Positions 42,401 to 50,985 are shown, numbered from the stretch's first letter. The stretch is 64,000 bases of DNA from JASHPR01 sp963778075 (GCA_963778075.1 CAVZTJ010000015.1:744001-808000); one strand, 5' to 3'. The notes: generated by a model not told the origin, from the letters alone. Numbers and translations: made by a program.

Positions 42401-45172
42401 ATGCGCAGGGTGAGCGGGTTCATCCTCACGCTCCTCGGCGCGTTTTTGCTCGTGGTCGCGGTGCTGCTGCGGGTCTGGGTCGCGCCGTCGGTGATCGAGT
42501 TTCCGCTGGACGAGTACCAGATCGTCCAGCTGGCAGGAACCGGGTCGTACTTCAGCCCGGCCAAGGAAAAGGAGCTGGTCGGCGTCTCCGTGCTGGTCAC
42601 GGAGACGACCAAGGGCGCGGACGTGGCAGGTAGCGGCGGCGCGGCCGTCTGGGACGGCTTCGTCGCCGTCCAGGACACCACCAACCGGGCAGCGATTGCA
42701 TATGTCGCGTTCCGTGAGGCCCTCAACCGCAGAACCGGCGAACTTGTCGACTGCTGCGGCGCGTACGTCACCAACCCGGTGAACGGCAAGCCCAAATACT
42801 CGGTGCGCATGACCGGGATCGGGTTCGTCTGGCCGTTCGGCGCGCAGCGGCAGACATACCTGGTCTTCGACATCGGCGCCGGCCGGACGGAGCCTGCTCG
42901 CTACGCCGGCAGCGCGAGGATCGGCGGGATCCTCACCTACCGCTACGTGGAGAAGGTGACGCCGACCAGGTTCGGCACCGAACCCAAGAACTCGTTCGGG
43001 CAGTCGCCGGGCGAGTACTACAGCGCGACCAACACGTACTTCGTGGACCCGGAGACCGGGATGCCACTCAAGATCACCGAAGACCAGGAGGTGACCCTGG
43101 CCTCGGGCGGGGTCACCCAGTTGGTCAGCCCCGACCTTTCGCTCACGGAGACCGCGCGCAGCGTCCGGGCGGCCGTCAGCAGCGACGACGGCGTCCGAGG
43201 GGAGATCGCCCTCTACGAAAGCACCTTGCCGCTGATCGGGCTGACGCTCGGGCTCGTGTTCCTGGCCATCGGCATCCTCCTGGTCCAGTTCGGCGGCGAG
43301 GCGCCGAAGTCCGAGTTCGCGTGGGTGTGGCGCCGTGAGCTCAACCACTACCCGTCGAACGGGAGACGCGTCCTGTACCTGACCGTCACCGTGCTCGCGA
43401 CGATCACGCTGTACTACGAGCTCTACGTCGGCGGATCGGTGTCCACGCTGCTGCTGGTCAACCTGCACATGAGCTTCACGTTCTTTGTGGTGATCCTGGC
43501 GTTCGGGAACCTGATCGGCGCGTTCGGCTCGCTGTTCGCCGGGCTCGCCGACCGGCTCGGCCGCGCCAACCTGCTGGTCTTCGGGCTGCTCATCAGCGGC
43601 GTCATGGTCGCGTACGTGCTGCCAACGGCGACGAACGCATGGGTCTTCGCCGTCGAGTTCTTCATCGTCAACGTCATCGAGGGCATCACACTGGTGGCCA
43701 CGCCGGCGCTGATCCGCGACTACTCTCCCCAGGTCGGCCGCGCTACGGCGATGGGTTTCTGGACCGCCGGGCCGGTGCTCGGCAGCCTGATCGTCACGGC
43801 GGTGGCCACGAACACCATCCCGGCCTTCGTCCCCGATTCGCGGTTCTGGACCCACGAGTACCGCATCTGCGGGATCGTCGGCCTGGTCGTGTTCCTGATC
43901 ACGCTGGCCGGGCTGCGGGAGCTCTCCCCGCGGCTGCGCGACCAGCTGATGGTGACCATGCGCGACCGCGAGCTGATCGAGGCCAGGGCCAAGGGGCTCG
44001 ACGTCGATTCGATGCTGCAGCATCCGTTCCGCCAGCTGCTCAAGCCCGACATCATCATCGCCGCGATCGGCGTGTCAGCGCTGCTGCTCGTCTACTACAC
44101 GTCGGTCGGCTTCGGCCTGATCTACCTGTCCACCGTGTTCGAGTTCTCGACGAAGAACGCCAACGGGCTGCTGAACTGGAACTGGGGCTTCAACGTCATC
44201 GCGGTGATCCTGATCGGCATGATCGCCGACCTGGTCCGGGTGCGGAAACCCTTCATGGTGATCGGCGGAGTCGGCACGGCGCTGATGACCGTTGTGTACC
44301 TGGAACAGGCCGGCCACCACCCCGGCTACTACACGCTCGCGGTGATCCTGGCGCTGCTCTCACTGTTCCTCGGCATCGCCTACCCCCCGTGGATGGCCTG
44401 TTTCACCGAGACCGTGGAGGCGAGGAACCCGGCTCTGATCGCCACCGGGCTGGCGATCTGGGGCTGGATCATCAGAGCGCTGATCTTCGCCGCGTTCCTC
44501 GTGATCCCGTTCGTCATCACCTCGGTCACGCCGCTCGTCAACTACGGGACCACGGCGCAGTCGTACGCGGCCACCTACAAGCGCGAGATCGCATTCGCCC
44601 AATCGCATCCCGCCGTCGTGGCCACCGTGACGAAGTACAAGACCCAGCTCGTCAACGCGCAGACGTTCGCACCCGAGCTCGCGGTGATCCAGGCCCACCA
44701 GGCGCTCTTCACCAAGCTGATCGCCTACCCCAGCCCATCCGCGATCCCGCCCAAGCTCGTCGGCCAGGCCATCGCGGCCGCCGGGGGCGGCGCCAAGGGC
44801 CTTGGCGTGCTTACCACGATCGACAGCAACGAGACGGCCATCAAGGGCGTCATCTCCGTCGCACCGGCGCTCGAGAAGCTGAAGCCCTACTCGGCGCAGA
44901 TCACCGCGCTGTCCAAGGTCCCGCCCCAGGTGTTCCCGTACCTAAAGGCCCACGGCTCCACGGTTCAGAAGGCGGCGGCGCAGGCGCCTGGCCAGTGGAA
45001 GGACTGGTACTGGCTGTGCTTCGGTGGCGCCGTGTTCTTCCTGCTGACGATCCCGCTGCTGCGCGGCCGCTGGAGCCCGGTCGCCGCCCGCCGTGACGAG
45101 GAAGAACATGAGGCCATAACCCGGGCCGAGCTGGCCGAACTGGAAGCTGCCCCGAGCCACACCTCGCCCTGA
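42401..45172 (+). CDS. DUF3068 (PorA-like) domain fused to MFS transporter, with large exported loop
   Basis: The protein has 923 residues. Residues 1-300 form a DUF3068/PorA-like unit: a membrane helix at 5-27, an extracytoplasmic part with FVDPETGMPLKITEDQEV, and a second helix (TLPLIGLTLGLVFLAIGILL). Residues 330-705 form an MFS-type transporter (GSLFAGLADRLGRANLLVFG as motif A, RDYSPQVGRATAMGFWTAGP). Residues about 710-865 are a hydrophilic Ala/Lys/Gln-rich segment, probably outside, before a last helix (YWLCFGGAVFFLLTIPLLRG) and an acidic tail. DUF3068 proteins occur as envelope proteins of mycolate and related actinobacteria. The fusion suggests that transport is coupled to an envelope-exposed sensor or channel part. 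Substrate is perhaps the acid degraded by the neighbouring genes, by inference. Confidence 0.85.
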   Translation: MRRVSGFILTLLGAFLLVVAVLLRVWVAPSVIEFPLDEYQIVQLAGTGSYFSPAKEKELVGVSVLVTETTKGADVAGSGGAAVWDGFVAVQDTTNRAAIAYVAFREALNRRTGELVDCCGAYVTNPVNGKPKYSVRMTGIGFVWPFGAQRQTYLVFDIGAGRTEPARYAGSARIGGILTYRYVEKVTPTRFGTEPKNSFGQSPGEYYSATNTYFVDPETGMPLKITEDQEVTLASGGVTQLVSPDLSLTETARSVRAAVSSDDGVRGEIALYESTLPLIGLTLGLVFLAIGILLVQFGGEAPKSEFAWVWRRELNHYPSNGRRVLYLTVTVLATITLYYELYVGGSVSTLLLVNLHMSFTFFVVILAFGNLIGAFGSLFAGLADRLGRANLLVFGLLISGVMVAYVLPTATNAWVFAVEFFIVNVIEGITLVATPALIRDYSPQVGRATAMGFWTAGPVLGSLIVTAVATNTIPAFVPDSRFWTHEYRICGIVGLVVFLITLAGLRELSPRLRDQLMVTMRDRELIEARAKGLDVDSMLQHPFRQLLKPDIIIAAIGVSALLLVYYTSVGFGLIYLSTVFEFSTKNANGLLNWNWGFNVIAVILIGMIADLVRVRKPFMVIGGVGTALMTVVYLEQAGHHPGYYTLAVILALLSLFLGIAYPPWMACFTETVEARNPALIATGLAIWGWIIRALIFAAFLVIPFVITSVTPLVNYGTTAQSYAATYKREIAFAQSHPAVVATVTKYKTQLVNAQTFAPELAVIQAHQALFTKLIAYPSPSAIPPKLVGQAIAAAGGGAKGLGVLTTIDSNETAIKGVISVAPALEKLKPYSAQITALSKVPPQVFPYLKAHGSTVQKAAAQAPGQWKDWYWLCFGGAVFFLLTIPLLRGRWSPVAARRDEEEHEAITRAELAELEAAPSHTSP

Positions 45173-45873
45173 CCCGGAGTGCCACTACATGGTGGCAGCC
45201 GGCCGAAGCGGAACCCGATGCCGAACCGGCGCAGCATGGACCGCATCCACAGGACGGAAACGCCGATTCCCGCGACGATGAGCAGGATCGTGGTGGCCGC
45301 CCAGACCGGCACGTAGATGCCGAGCGGGATGGTGGCCAGCAGGATGCCCAGGCTGACGGCCAGCAGGCCGAACACACCCGCCCACAACACAGTCGCGCGC
45401 CGGAAGAAGTCGTCCATCCGCGGCTGATGTACGGCCGGGCATCGCAGCCCGATCACCTGGGCGGCCAGCCGGGCGCAGATCGGGCTGTCTCCGCGCGCCG
45501 TCCGGGCGAACAGCAGGCACAGGCCGAGGTCCGCGAGCGGGAAGTGCACCAGGAAGATCAGCAGGTTACCGGTGGCAATCGCGATCACGGTCTGCACGGT
45601 CAGCACGATCAGCGAGATCGTCACTAGCACGGGAACGGCCCCGGTCAGTAGCCGCCGGGTGCCAGCGGTCAGCCAGATGGCGGCGAGCATCGCCCACAGG
45701 CCGGCATTCCGGCCGGCGAGCCACGCCGCGAGGATGTAGGCACCGGTCGGGAGCCCGAAGGATTCGGCCAGGTTCACGCCGGCAGTGCGCATCAGCCGGG
45801 CCGGCCGGGGCAATTCCAGGCACTCCGGCCCGGCTGGTGCCGTGACAGCCAGGCCTGCGGCGGGCTCGGACAT
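44965..45873 (-). CDS. VC0807-like membrane protein, 3' end read through into neighbour
   Basis: From ATG 45873 the protein shows about six membrane helices (FGLPTGAYILAAWLAGRNAG, AVPVLVTISLIVLTVQTVIA, RATVLWAGVFGLLAVSLGIL, VWAATTILLIVAGIGVSVLW), as in VC0807-family proteins of unknown function. The natural end seems to be near 45190, after RRFGIGFRFGRLPP, where a one-base shift would give an immediate TAG. The actual frame has no stop until 44965 and runs about 208 bp antisense through the 3' end of the MFS fusion gene, adding a Ser-rich tail. A small indel at the old stop is the likely cause. Confidence 0.65.
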   Translation of the reverse strand: MSEPAAGLAVTAPAGPECLELPRPARLMRTAGVNLAESFGLPTGAYILAAWLAGRNAGLWAMLAAIWLTAGTRRLLTGAVPVLVTISLIVLTVQTVIAIATGNLLIFLVHFPLADLGLCLLFARTARGDSPICARLAAQVIGLRCPAVHQPRMDDFFRRATVLWAGVFGLLAVSLGILLATIPLGIYVPVWAATTILLIVAGIGVSVLWMRSMLRRFGIGFRFGRLPPCSGTPGQGEVWLGAASSSASSARVMASCSSSSRRAATGLQRPRSSGIVSRKNTAPPKHSQYQSFHWPGACAAAF

Positions 45874-45907
45874 GTCACTCCTCGCCGTCCTGCGCAGGCA
45901 CCGGGCG

Positions 45908-46291
45908 TCAGCCGACCGGTCGCCGGATCTTGGCGGCGAACAGGTCCCGGATGCTAACGACGCCGCAGACCGTGCGGCCGTCAAGGACCGGAAGATGGCG
46001 GAAGCCGTTCAGCAGCATGATTTGCGCGGCCTCCTCGGCGGGCATGTCCAGGCTCGCCGCCTGCGGATCCGGGGACATCCAGGCGGATACCGCCGAAACC
46101 GACAGGTCCTCGCCCGAGGCGGCCGCGCGCAGCACGTCCCGCTCGGTGAGGATGCCCGCCAGGAACGAGCCCTGCAGGACGATCACCGACCCGACCCGGG
46201 CCCGGACCATGCTGGCCGCCGCCTCGCTCACCGTGGTATGCGGCGCGACGGTCACCACGCCGGTGTGCATCAGGTCCCTGAGCTTCGCCAT
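45908..46291 (-). CDS. Tandem CBS-domain protein
   Basis: The 127-residue protein consists of two CBS motifs: KLRDLMHTGVVTVAPHTTVS, SVIVLQGSFLAGILTERDVL, then MSPDPQAASLDMPAEEAAQI and HLPVLDGRTVCGVVSIRDLF. Such paired CBS proteins bind adenosyl nucleotides and act as energy sensors; the partner is unknown. It is flanked by small unrelated genes on the same strand. Confidence 0.92.
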   Translation of the reverse strand: MAKLRDLMHTGVVTVAPHTTVSEAAASMVRARVGSVIVLQGSFLAGILTERDVLRAAASGEDLSVSAVSAWMSPDPQAASLDMPAEEAAQIMLLNGFRHLPVLDGRTVCGVVSIRDLFAAKIRRPVG

Positions 46292-46312
46292 GGCGCTATC
46301 CCTGACCCGACA

Positions 46313-46555
46313 TCAGCCGCTGTCCCCGACCTCATCGAGTTCGGGGTCCATGTGCGGGGCGGATGGCCCGGACAGTTCCTCGGAGAGCAGGCGCCACAGC
46401 GATCCGGCCCAGGCCGACACCTCCGGCCACCTCTTCCAGAACACCTGCAGCGTCGTCTCGTCGAACTGCGCGTGGGCCTGATCTGGGGTGAGGCAGCGAG
46501 CGACCTCGTCGAGATCGTGCACCAAGTCAAGCAACCGGTCGCCGATGTCGTCCAT
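46313..46555 (-). CDS. Small conserved-type hypothetical protein
   Basis: The 80-residue acidic protein (MDDIGDRLLDLVHDLDEVAR, with later FWKRWPEVSAWAGSLWRLLS) is helical and Trp-rich. No family is recognised. The start at 46555 is well supported by GGGAGGTGATCC immediately upstream, an almost perfect anti-16S match. It lies 21 bp before the CBS gene and is probably co-transcribed. The frame is open much further upstream through a 24-bp minisatellite, but that extension is antisense to the glycosylase gene. Confidence 0.7.
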   Translation of the reverse strand: MDDIGDRLLDLVHDLDEVARCLTPDQAHAQFDETTLQVFWKRWPEVSAWAGSLWRLLSEELSGPSAPHMDPELDEVGDSG

Positions 46556-46630
46556 AGGATCACCTCCCAGCGAGCGTAGGCCCGTCCCACGCTCCCGTGA
46601 AGACCCCAAAGTGACCGTTGCCCGATCCAC

Positions 46631-46730
46631 CGTTGCCTCAAGCCACCCCGCCGCCGTTGCCTCAAGCAACTCACCGCCCGTTGCCTCAAGCCACCCCCGC
46701 CCCTCCGTTGCCTCAAGCCACCCCGCCGAT
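46631..46730. repeat. 24-bp minisatellite, four copies
   Basis: CGTTGCCTCAAGCC-type units begin at 46631, 46655, 46679 and 46706 (spacing 24, 24 and 27 bp). A degenerate fifth copy begins at 46616. The period is a multiple of three, and on the minus strand the units encode a repeated GWLEAT-like peptide in the same frame as the 80-residue gene. They separate that gene from the divergent uracil-DNA glycosylase gene. Confidence 0.85.
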
Positions 46731-46757
46731 CCCCCGATGCTCATAGAGTTGTGACCC

Positions 46758-47435
46758 ATGGCAGGACGGCCGTTGCGCGAGATCGTCGATCCGGGCTGGG
46801 CTGACGCCCTGGAGCCGGTGGCCGACCGCATCGAGGCCATGGGCGATTTCCTGCGGTCGGAAGTCGCAGCAGGCCGCCGGTACCTGCCCGCGGGCGATCT
46901 GGTCCTGCGGGCCTTCCAGCAGCCGTTCGCCGACGTGCGGGTGCTGATCGTGGGACAGGATCCGTATCCGACGCCGGGACATCCGGTCGGCCTCAGCTTC
47001 TCGGTGGCACCCGAGGTTCGGCGGCTGCCGGCCAGCCTGGTCAACACCTTCCGCGAGTACCGCGACGACCTCGGCTACCCGGCGCCCGCCACGGGTGACC
47101 TCAGCCCGTGGAGCGAGCGCGGCATCATGCTGCTGAACCGAGTGCTGACCGTGCAGCCCGGGCGGCCAGCCTCGCACCGCGGCAAAGGCTGGGAAGAAGT
47201 CACCGAGCAGGCCATTCGGGCGCTCGCCGGCCGGGGCACCCCGCTCGTGGCGATCTTGTGGGGCCGCGACGCCCGCAACCTGGCCCCGATGATGCCCGGT
47301 GTGCCGAGCGTGGAATCGGCCCACCCGAGCCCGAACTCGGCCGACCGCGGCTTCTTCGGCTCGCGGCCGTTTAGCCGTGCCAACCGTCTGCTCAAGGAGC
47401 AGGGCGCCGAGCCCGTCGACTGGAAGCTGCCGTGA
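46758..47435 (+). CDS. ung: Uracil-DNA glycosylase, family 1
   Basis: The 225-residue enzyme removes uracil from DNA in base-excision repair. Motifs: catalytic water-activating Asp68 in IVGQDPYPTPGHPVGLSFSV, uracil-binding region GIMLLNRVLTVQPGRPASH, and the minor-groove His loop ESAHPSPNSADRGFFGSRPF. Length and order are those of the actinobacterial group, where the residue after GQDPY is Pro instead of His. ATG 46758 is the first start after the minisatellite. Confidence 0.95.
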   Translation: MAGRPLREIVDPGWADALEPVADRIEAMGDFLRSEVAAGRRYLPAGDLVLRAFQQPFADVRVLIVGQDPYPTPGHPVGLSFSVAPEVRRLPASLVNTFREYRDDLGYPAPATGDLSPWSERGIMLLNRVLTVQPGRPASHRGKGWEEVTEQAIRALAGRGTPLVAILWGRDARNLAPMMPGVPSVESAHPSPNSADRGFFGSRPFSRANRLLKEQGAEPVDWKLP

Positions 47436-47612
47436 CGCATACAAATTTGCGTATCCAAAAGGCCGACGCCACGGCAAGTCTCAGCAGTTACAGACGTCTC
47501 ACCTGGTAAATTCCAAGGCTCGTCTGTTTCTCTGGCCTCACGAACTACCCCACTCGGCGGCCGCGCTACCTGCGGAGCCCAGACGGCTCGCCCGACCCTG
47601 CAAGGAGGATTC

Positions 47613-48056
47613 ATGATCGGCGGCGGCCCGGCGGCCATTGACCATGATGGGACAGCCGCCGACGTGGCAGCCGCGGCGGAGGCATTCGCCAACGCCGCCT
47701 TCCGGCCAGATGACCTGATTCAGCTGAGCTGCCAGGTCTCCTCGGACGGGCTGGTCACCGTGGCCATCCGCGGTGACCTTGACGTAGCCACGGTAGACCG
47801 CGCGGTCCGTTACGTCACCGACGTCATCGACTCATGCGACGGCACGGTCAGCGCGGACCTCAGCGAGCTGGCCTTCTGCGACGCGTGCGGCCTCGGCGCC
47901 CTGATCAGGGTCAACACATACGCCGGGCAGGTGGGCCGCAAGCTGGAGCTGACCAGCCCGTCCCGGGCCGTCACCAAGATCATGCGACTCACCGGTGTTG
48001 ATGATTGGCTGCTCCAGCCGACGCTCGCGGTGGCAGAGACCTCGGCCGGTCGCTAA
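47613..48056 (+). CDS. STAS-domain protein with Cys at the phosphosite
   Basis: The 147-residue protein has an anti-sigma-factor-antagonist STAS fold (LVTVAIRGDLDVATVDRAVR, ADLSELAFCDACGLGALIRV, RAVTKIMRLTGVDDWL). In SpoIIAA-like proteins the loop reads DSSG and the second Ser is phosphorylated by the cognate anti-sigma kinase. Here it is Asp90-Ala91-Cys92-Gly93, so that phosphorylation cannot occur. The 35-residue N-terminal extension is Ala-rich. AGGAGG lies 6 nt before the ATG. No anti-sigma kinase gene is next to it. It overlaps the convergent methyltransferase by 4 bp. Confidence 0.85.
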   Translation: MIGGGPAAIDHDGTAADVAAAAEAFANAAFRPDDLIQLSCQVSSDGLVTVAIRGDLDVATVDRAVRYVTDVIDSCDGTVSADLSELAFCDACGLGALIRVNTYAGQVGRKLELTSPSRAVTKIMRLTGVDDWLLQPTLAVAETSAGR

Positions 48057-48811
48057 CCCGCCTTGTGCGTTACCCAGAGCATCTCGATTGGCCAGTGGTG
48101 GGCCCAGTCGGGCGGCTCCATGACTCCGTAACCGTTGCGCTGATCCGGACCGGGGCGCGGTTCGATGAGATCGTCGATGATCAAGCCTGCCCGCCGCAGC
48201 GTGCGAACCCAGTCGCCGTAGGTCAGGTAATAGGCGGTGGCGCCGTCGCCTTCGTCGAGGGGCCCGAGCGTGAAGTAATCGTGGTGCAGCCGCGTCGTCA
48301 CCGCTGCGGACTCGTCGTCATAGCAAACCGTGGCCCACGGGCTCATGACGGTGAACACCAGTCGGCCGCCTCGCCGCAGCACGCGGGCGGCCTCGGGCAC
48401 GGCGATGTCCGGCGGTGCCCAGAGGAGCGCACCCTCGTCACAGAACACCAGGTCGAAGCTGTCGGCGGCGAACGGCAACTGCTCCGCCGCGCCCTGAACC
48501 AGGCCGTAGCGCGCGGGTCCCATCGCGGCGCGCGCCGCGGAGAGCTGACCTTCGGAGAGGTCGAAGCCGACCACATGCGTCGCCTCCTCAGCCAGGCTCC
48601 GGGACCATTGCCCAGCCCCGCAGCCCAGCTCGAGAACGCGCTGGCCCGTGACGTCACCAAGCGCGCCCAGCTGCGCATCGGGGATCGAGTAGCACCCCCA
48701 CAGCCGTGGCGCCGCTCCGATCCGTGGGTCATGCTCCCGTTGGTACTCAACGCTGATCTTGTTCCAGAGGCGCCGGTTGGCTTCGATGCTGGTCACCAGA
48801 CGACCCAACAT
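48053..48811 (-). CDS. Class I SAM-dependent methyltransferase
   Basis: The 252-residue protein has motif I in QRVLELGCGAGQWSRSLAEE (residues about 57-76), the acidic loop VVGFDLSEGQLSAARA, the QGAAEQLPFAADSFDLVFCD region, and PEAARVLRRGGRLVFTV, a UbiE/Coq5-like pattern. The substrate is unknown. It starts 16 bp downstream of the corrected end of the NAD kinase gene and is probably in one operon with it. Confidence 0.88.
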   Translation of the reverse strand: MLGRLVTSIEANRRLWNKISVEYQREHDPRIGAAPRLWGCYSIPDAQLGALGDVTGQRVLELGCGAGQWSRSLAEEATHVVGFDLSEGQLSAARAAMGPARYGLVQGAAEQLPFAADSFDLVFCDEGALLWAPPDIAVPEAARVLRRGGRLVFTVMSPWATVCYDDESAAVTTRLHHDYFTLGPLDEGDGATAYYLTYGDWVRTLRRAGLIIDDLIEPRPGPDQRNGYGVMEPPDWAHHWPIEMLWVTHKAG

Positions 48812-48827
48812 GGGCGAACCGCCCCCG

Positions 48828-49717
48828 TCAAGGATTTTTGTGGGCCGGCGACAGGCTCACCCGGACCTCGGCTGAGTCGCTCACCCTGAGCTTGCGCTTG
48901 GCGCGCTCGTAGAACGTCATGCGGCCCAGGCGGATCACCCGGGCGGCGCCCGGCCGCGGCCTGAGCTCGATGCAGTCGCCCCCGGCCAGCCGCCGGCCAC
49001 CTGGCCGTCCACCTCGACCGCCAGCTCGCCGCTTTCGGGCAGGATGTCCAGCGCCAGGGTGTCCTGCACGGACAGCACCAGGCCGCGGTTGTACGCAGAG
49101 TGCGGCGCAACCGGAGTAACCAGCAGCGCCTCGATCTGGGGATTCATGATCGGGCCACCCGCCGAGAAGCTGTACGCAGTAGACCCGGTGGGGGTGGCCA
49201 CGACGACGGCGTCCGCCAGGTATCTGATGAACGACTCCCCGTCGATGCGGATCGAGACGGCGGCGCTGCCGTTCCCCGGTACCCGAACGGCGACGATGTC
49301 GTTGAACGCGGTCACGGTCTTGCCGCCCAGCACCGTGTCGACGGCCAGCCGGGGCTCGAGCGTGTAGTCCTTGGCATCGACCGCGGTGAGCGCGTCGGGC
49401 AGGTCCGGCACGTCGATTTCGGCCAGGAATCCCAGCTTGCCCAGGTTCACGCCGAGCACCGGCGCGCGCTGCTGGTCGGCCAGCCGCATCGCGCGCAGCA
49501 TGGTGCCGTCCCCGCCGAGGCTGACGATGAGGTCCGAGCGCCGCCCCAGTTCCTCGGGGGTGACGCCGACCGCCGCGCAGCGCAGGCGGCTGATCTCCGA
49601 GACGATGCCGAGAACCCCGATGGATCTCTGCTCGGCCCAGCGGAGGATGGCGTCAACTGCCTCGGCGGAATCGCGCTGCGGGTGCAGGACGATGCCGACG
49701 TTATGCATCGCAGCCAC
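48828..49717 (-). CDS. nadK: NAD kinase with a broken reading frame near its 3' end
   Basis: The first 240 residues are a normal NAD(H) kinase: LIVSLGGDGTMLRAMRLADQ (GGDGT at 68-72), GVNLGKLGFLAEI, VATPTGSTAYSFSAGGPIMN. At VDGQVAGG the given frame turns into an Arg/Ser-rich tail that stops near 48935. Another frame continues exactly where family members do: DCIELRPRPGAARVIRLGRM, TFYERAKRKLRVSDSAEVRV, SLSPAHKNP, TGA 48828-48830. One extra base near 48988-48994 would restore a full-length protein of about 297 residues. NAD kinase is normally essential, so either this is a sequence error, or a real lesion backed by another copy. The 3' end is given for the repaired frame. Confidence 0.85.
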
Positions 49718-49808
49718 CGGCCAGGAAAATGCTCATGCGGTGATGCTCCCCCATCCGGCACGCCCAACGCCAGCTGAGGGACGGTCTCGGTCAGGGAGGG
49801 CATCCCGG

Positions 49809-50957
49809 TCAGCCTATGGGCGCCCCGGCGAGTGCGGCGATAACGCCCAGCACCCCGGCTCCGACGATGGCAGCAACCACCCCGCGACGCAGCGCCAGCA
49901 GCCAGACCACCGCCACGGCGAGCACCGCGACCTGCCAGAGATGAGAAAGGGCAAGGCCGAGCGGGATCGTGGCCCCGGCAATCGCGCCGATGGCCGCGGG
50001 TCCGGCTCCGGTCAGGAAGGCCTGGATGCTGGCGTTGCGGCGCAGCTGGTCGAACCGCGGACCGCCTGCCAGCACGAACACGAACGAGGGGGTGAAGGCG
50101 ACCGCCGACGCCAGCAGCCCGCCGCCGACGCCCGCAGCCGCGTAGCCGACCACGGCCACGGTCTGCACGACCGGGCCTGGCGTCACCTGCCCGAGCGCGA
50201 CCGCGCTGAGGAACTGGGCGCTCGTCATCCAGTGGTACGTGTGCACGGCGTCGTGCTGCATGAGCGGGACGATGACGAAGCCGCCGCCATACGACAACGC
50301 GCCGACCTTGAAGGCCAGCCACGCCACCGACAGCAGGCCGCCGGCGGCCACCGCCGGGACGGCCACCAAGGGCAGCAGCATCCCCGGATGGCGCCGGAGC
50401 GACACGCCAGGCGGAGCCCGCAGCAGCATCTCAACCAGGCCACAGCCGATGAGAACGAGCACCAGGGACGGGCCGATCAGCGCCGCTGCGACACCACCGA
50501 TCACGAGGAAGGCCGCCCATCTGGCCCGAGCCGGGCGCGCCGCCCCAGCCCTGCGCCAGCTGGCTGGCGCCAGGCCGATGGCCGCGCTCAGCGCCACGGC
50601 CGGGACAGCCGCGTCCGCGCCCGCCGCGGCGCCCTTGATCCAGACAGGCGGGTGGGCAGCCAGGAAAACCGCTGACAACGCCAGAATGACGATCAGCCCG
50701 GGAACGATGAAGCACGCGCCGCCGACCAGCGCGCCCCGTGGCCCGCGCAGGCGCCAGGCGCAGAAGATCGCGAGCTGGGTCGAGGCCGGTCCGGGCAGCA
50801 GGTTGGCGGCAGCGACGCCGTCCTCGAATTCGCGCGCCGACATCCAGCCGCGGCTATCCACGCACAGCGCCCGCAGCAGTGCGATGTGCGCCGGGGGGCC
50901 GCCGAACCCAATGCAGCCCATCCGGCCCCACTCCCGGGCAATCGTCAGTAGCGACAC
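49809..50957 (-). CDS. chrA: Chromate transporter ChrA-type membrane protein
   Basis: Two CHR domains are visible. The first begins REWGRMGCIGFGGPPAHIAL and contains EFEDGVAAANLLPGPASTQL. The second begins LAFKVGALSYGGGFVIVPLM and contains FLSAVALGQVTPGPVVQTVA. ChrA proteins move chromate or sulfate across the membrane, usually outwards. GTG 50957 gives the conserved start but has a poor ribosome site. The same frame is open up to an ATG at 51233, which would add 92 residues, mostly the 45-bp-repeat encoded PLIPAGLGRTGQ units. It is divergent from an ArsR-ArsC fusion gene. Confidence 0.85.
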   Translation of the reverse strand: MSLLTIAREWGRMGCIGFGGPPAHIALLRALCVDSRGWMSAREFEDGVAAANLLPGPASTQLAIFCAWRLRGPRGALVGGACFIVPGLIVILALSAVFLAAHPPVWIKGAAAGADAAVPAVALSAAIGLAPASWRRAGAARPARARWAAFLVIGGVAAALIGPSLVLVLIGCGLVEMLLRAPPGVSLRRHPGMLLPLVAVPAVAAGGLLSVAWLAFKVGALSYGGGFVIVPLMQHDAVHTYHWMTSAQFLSAVALGQVTPGPVVQTVAVVGYAAAGVGGGLLASAVAFTPSFVFVLAGGPRFDQLRRNASIQAFLTGAGPAAIGAIAGATIPLGLALSHLWQVAVLAVAVVWLLALRRGVVAAIVGAGVLGVIAALAGAPIG

Positions 50958-50985
50958 GTCGGGGCGAAAGGGAGCGGCGGGGGGC

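Noticed and set aside
47436..47460. Palindrome-like ATACAAATTTGCGTAT before the STAS gene
   Set aside because: The symmetry is imperfect around AAATTT and it is more than 150 bp from the start codon; no regulator can be linked to it.
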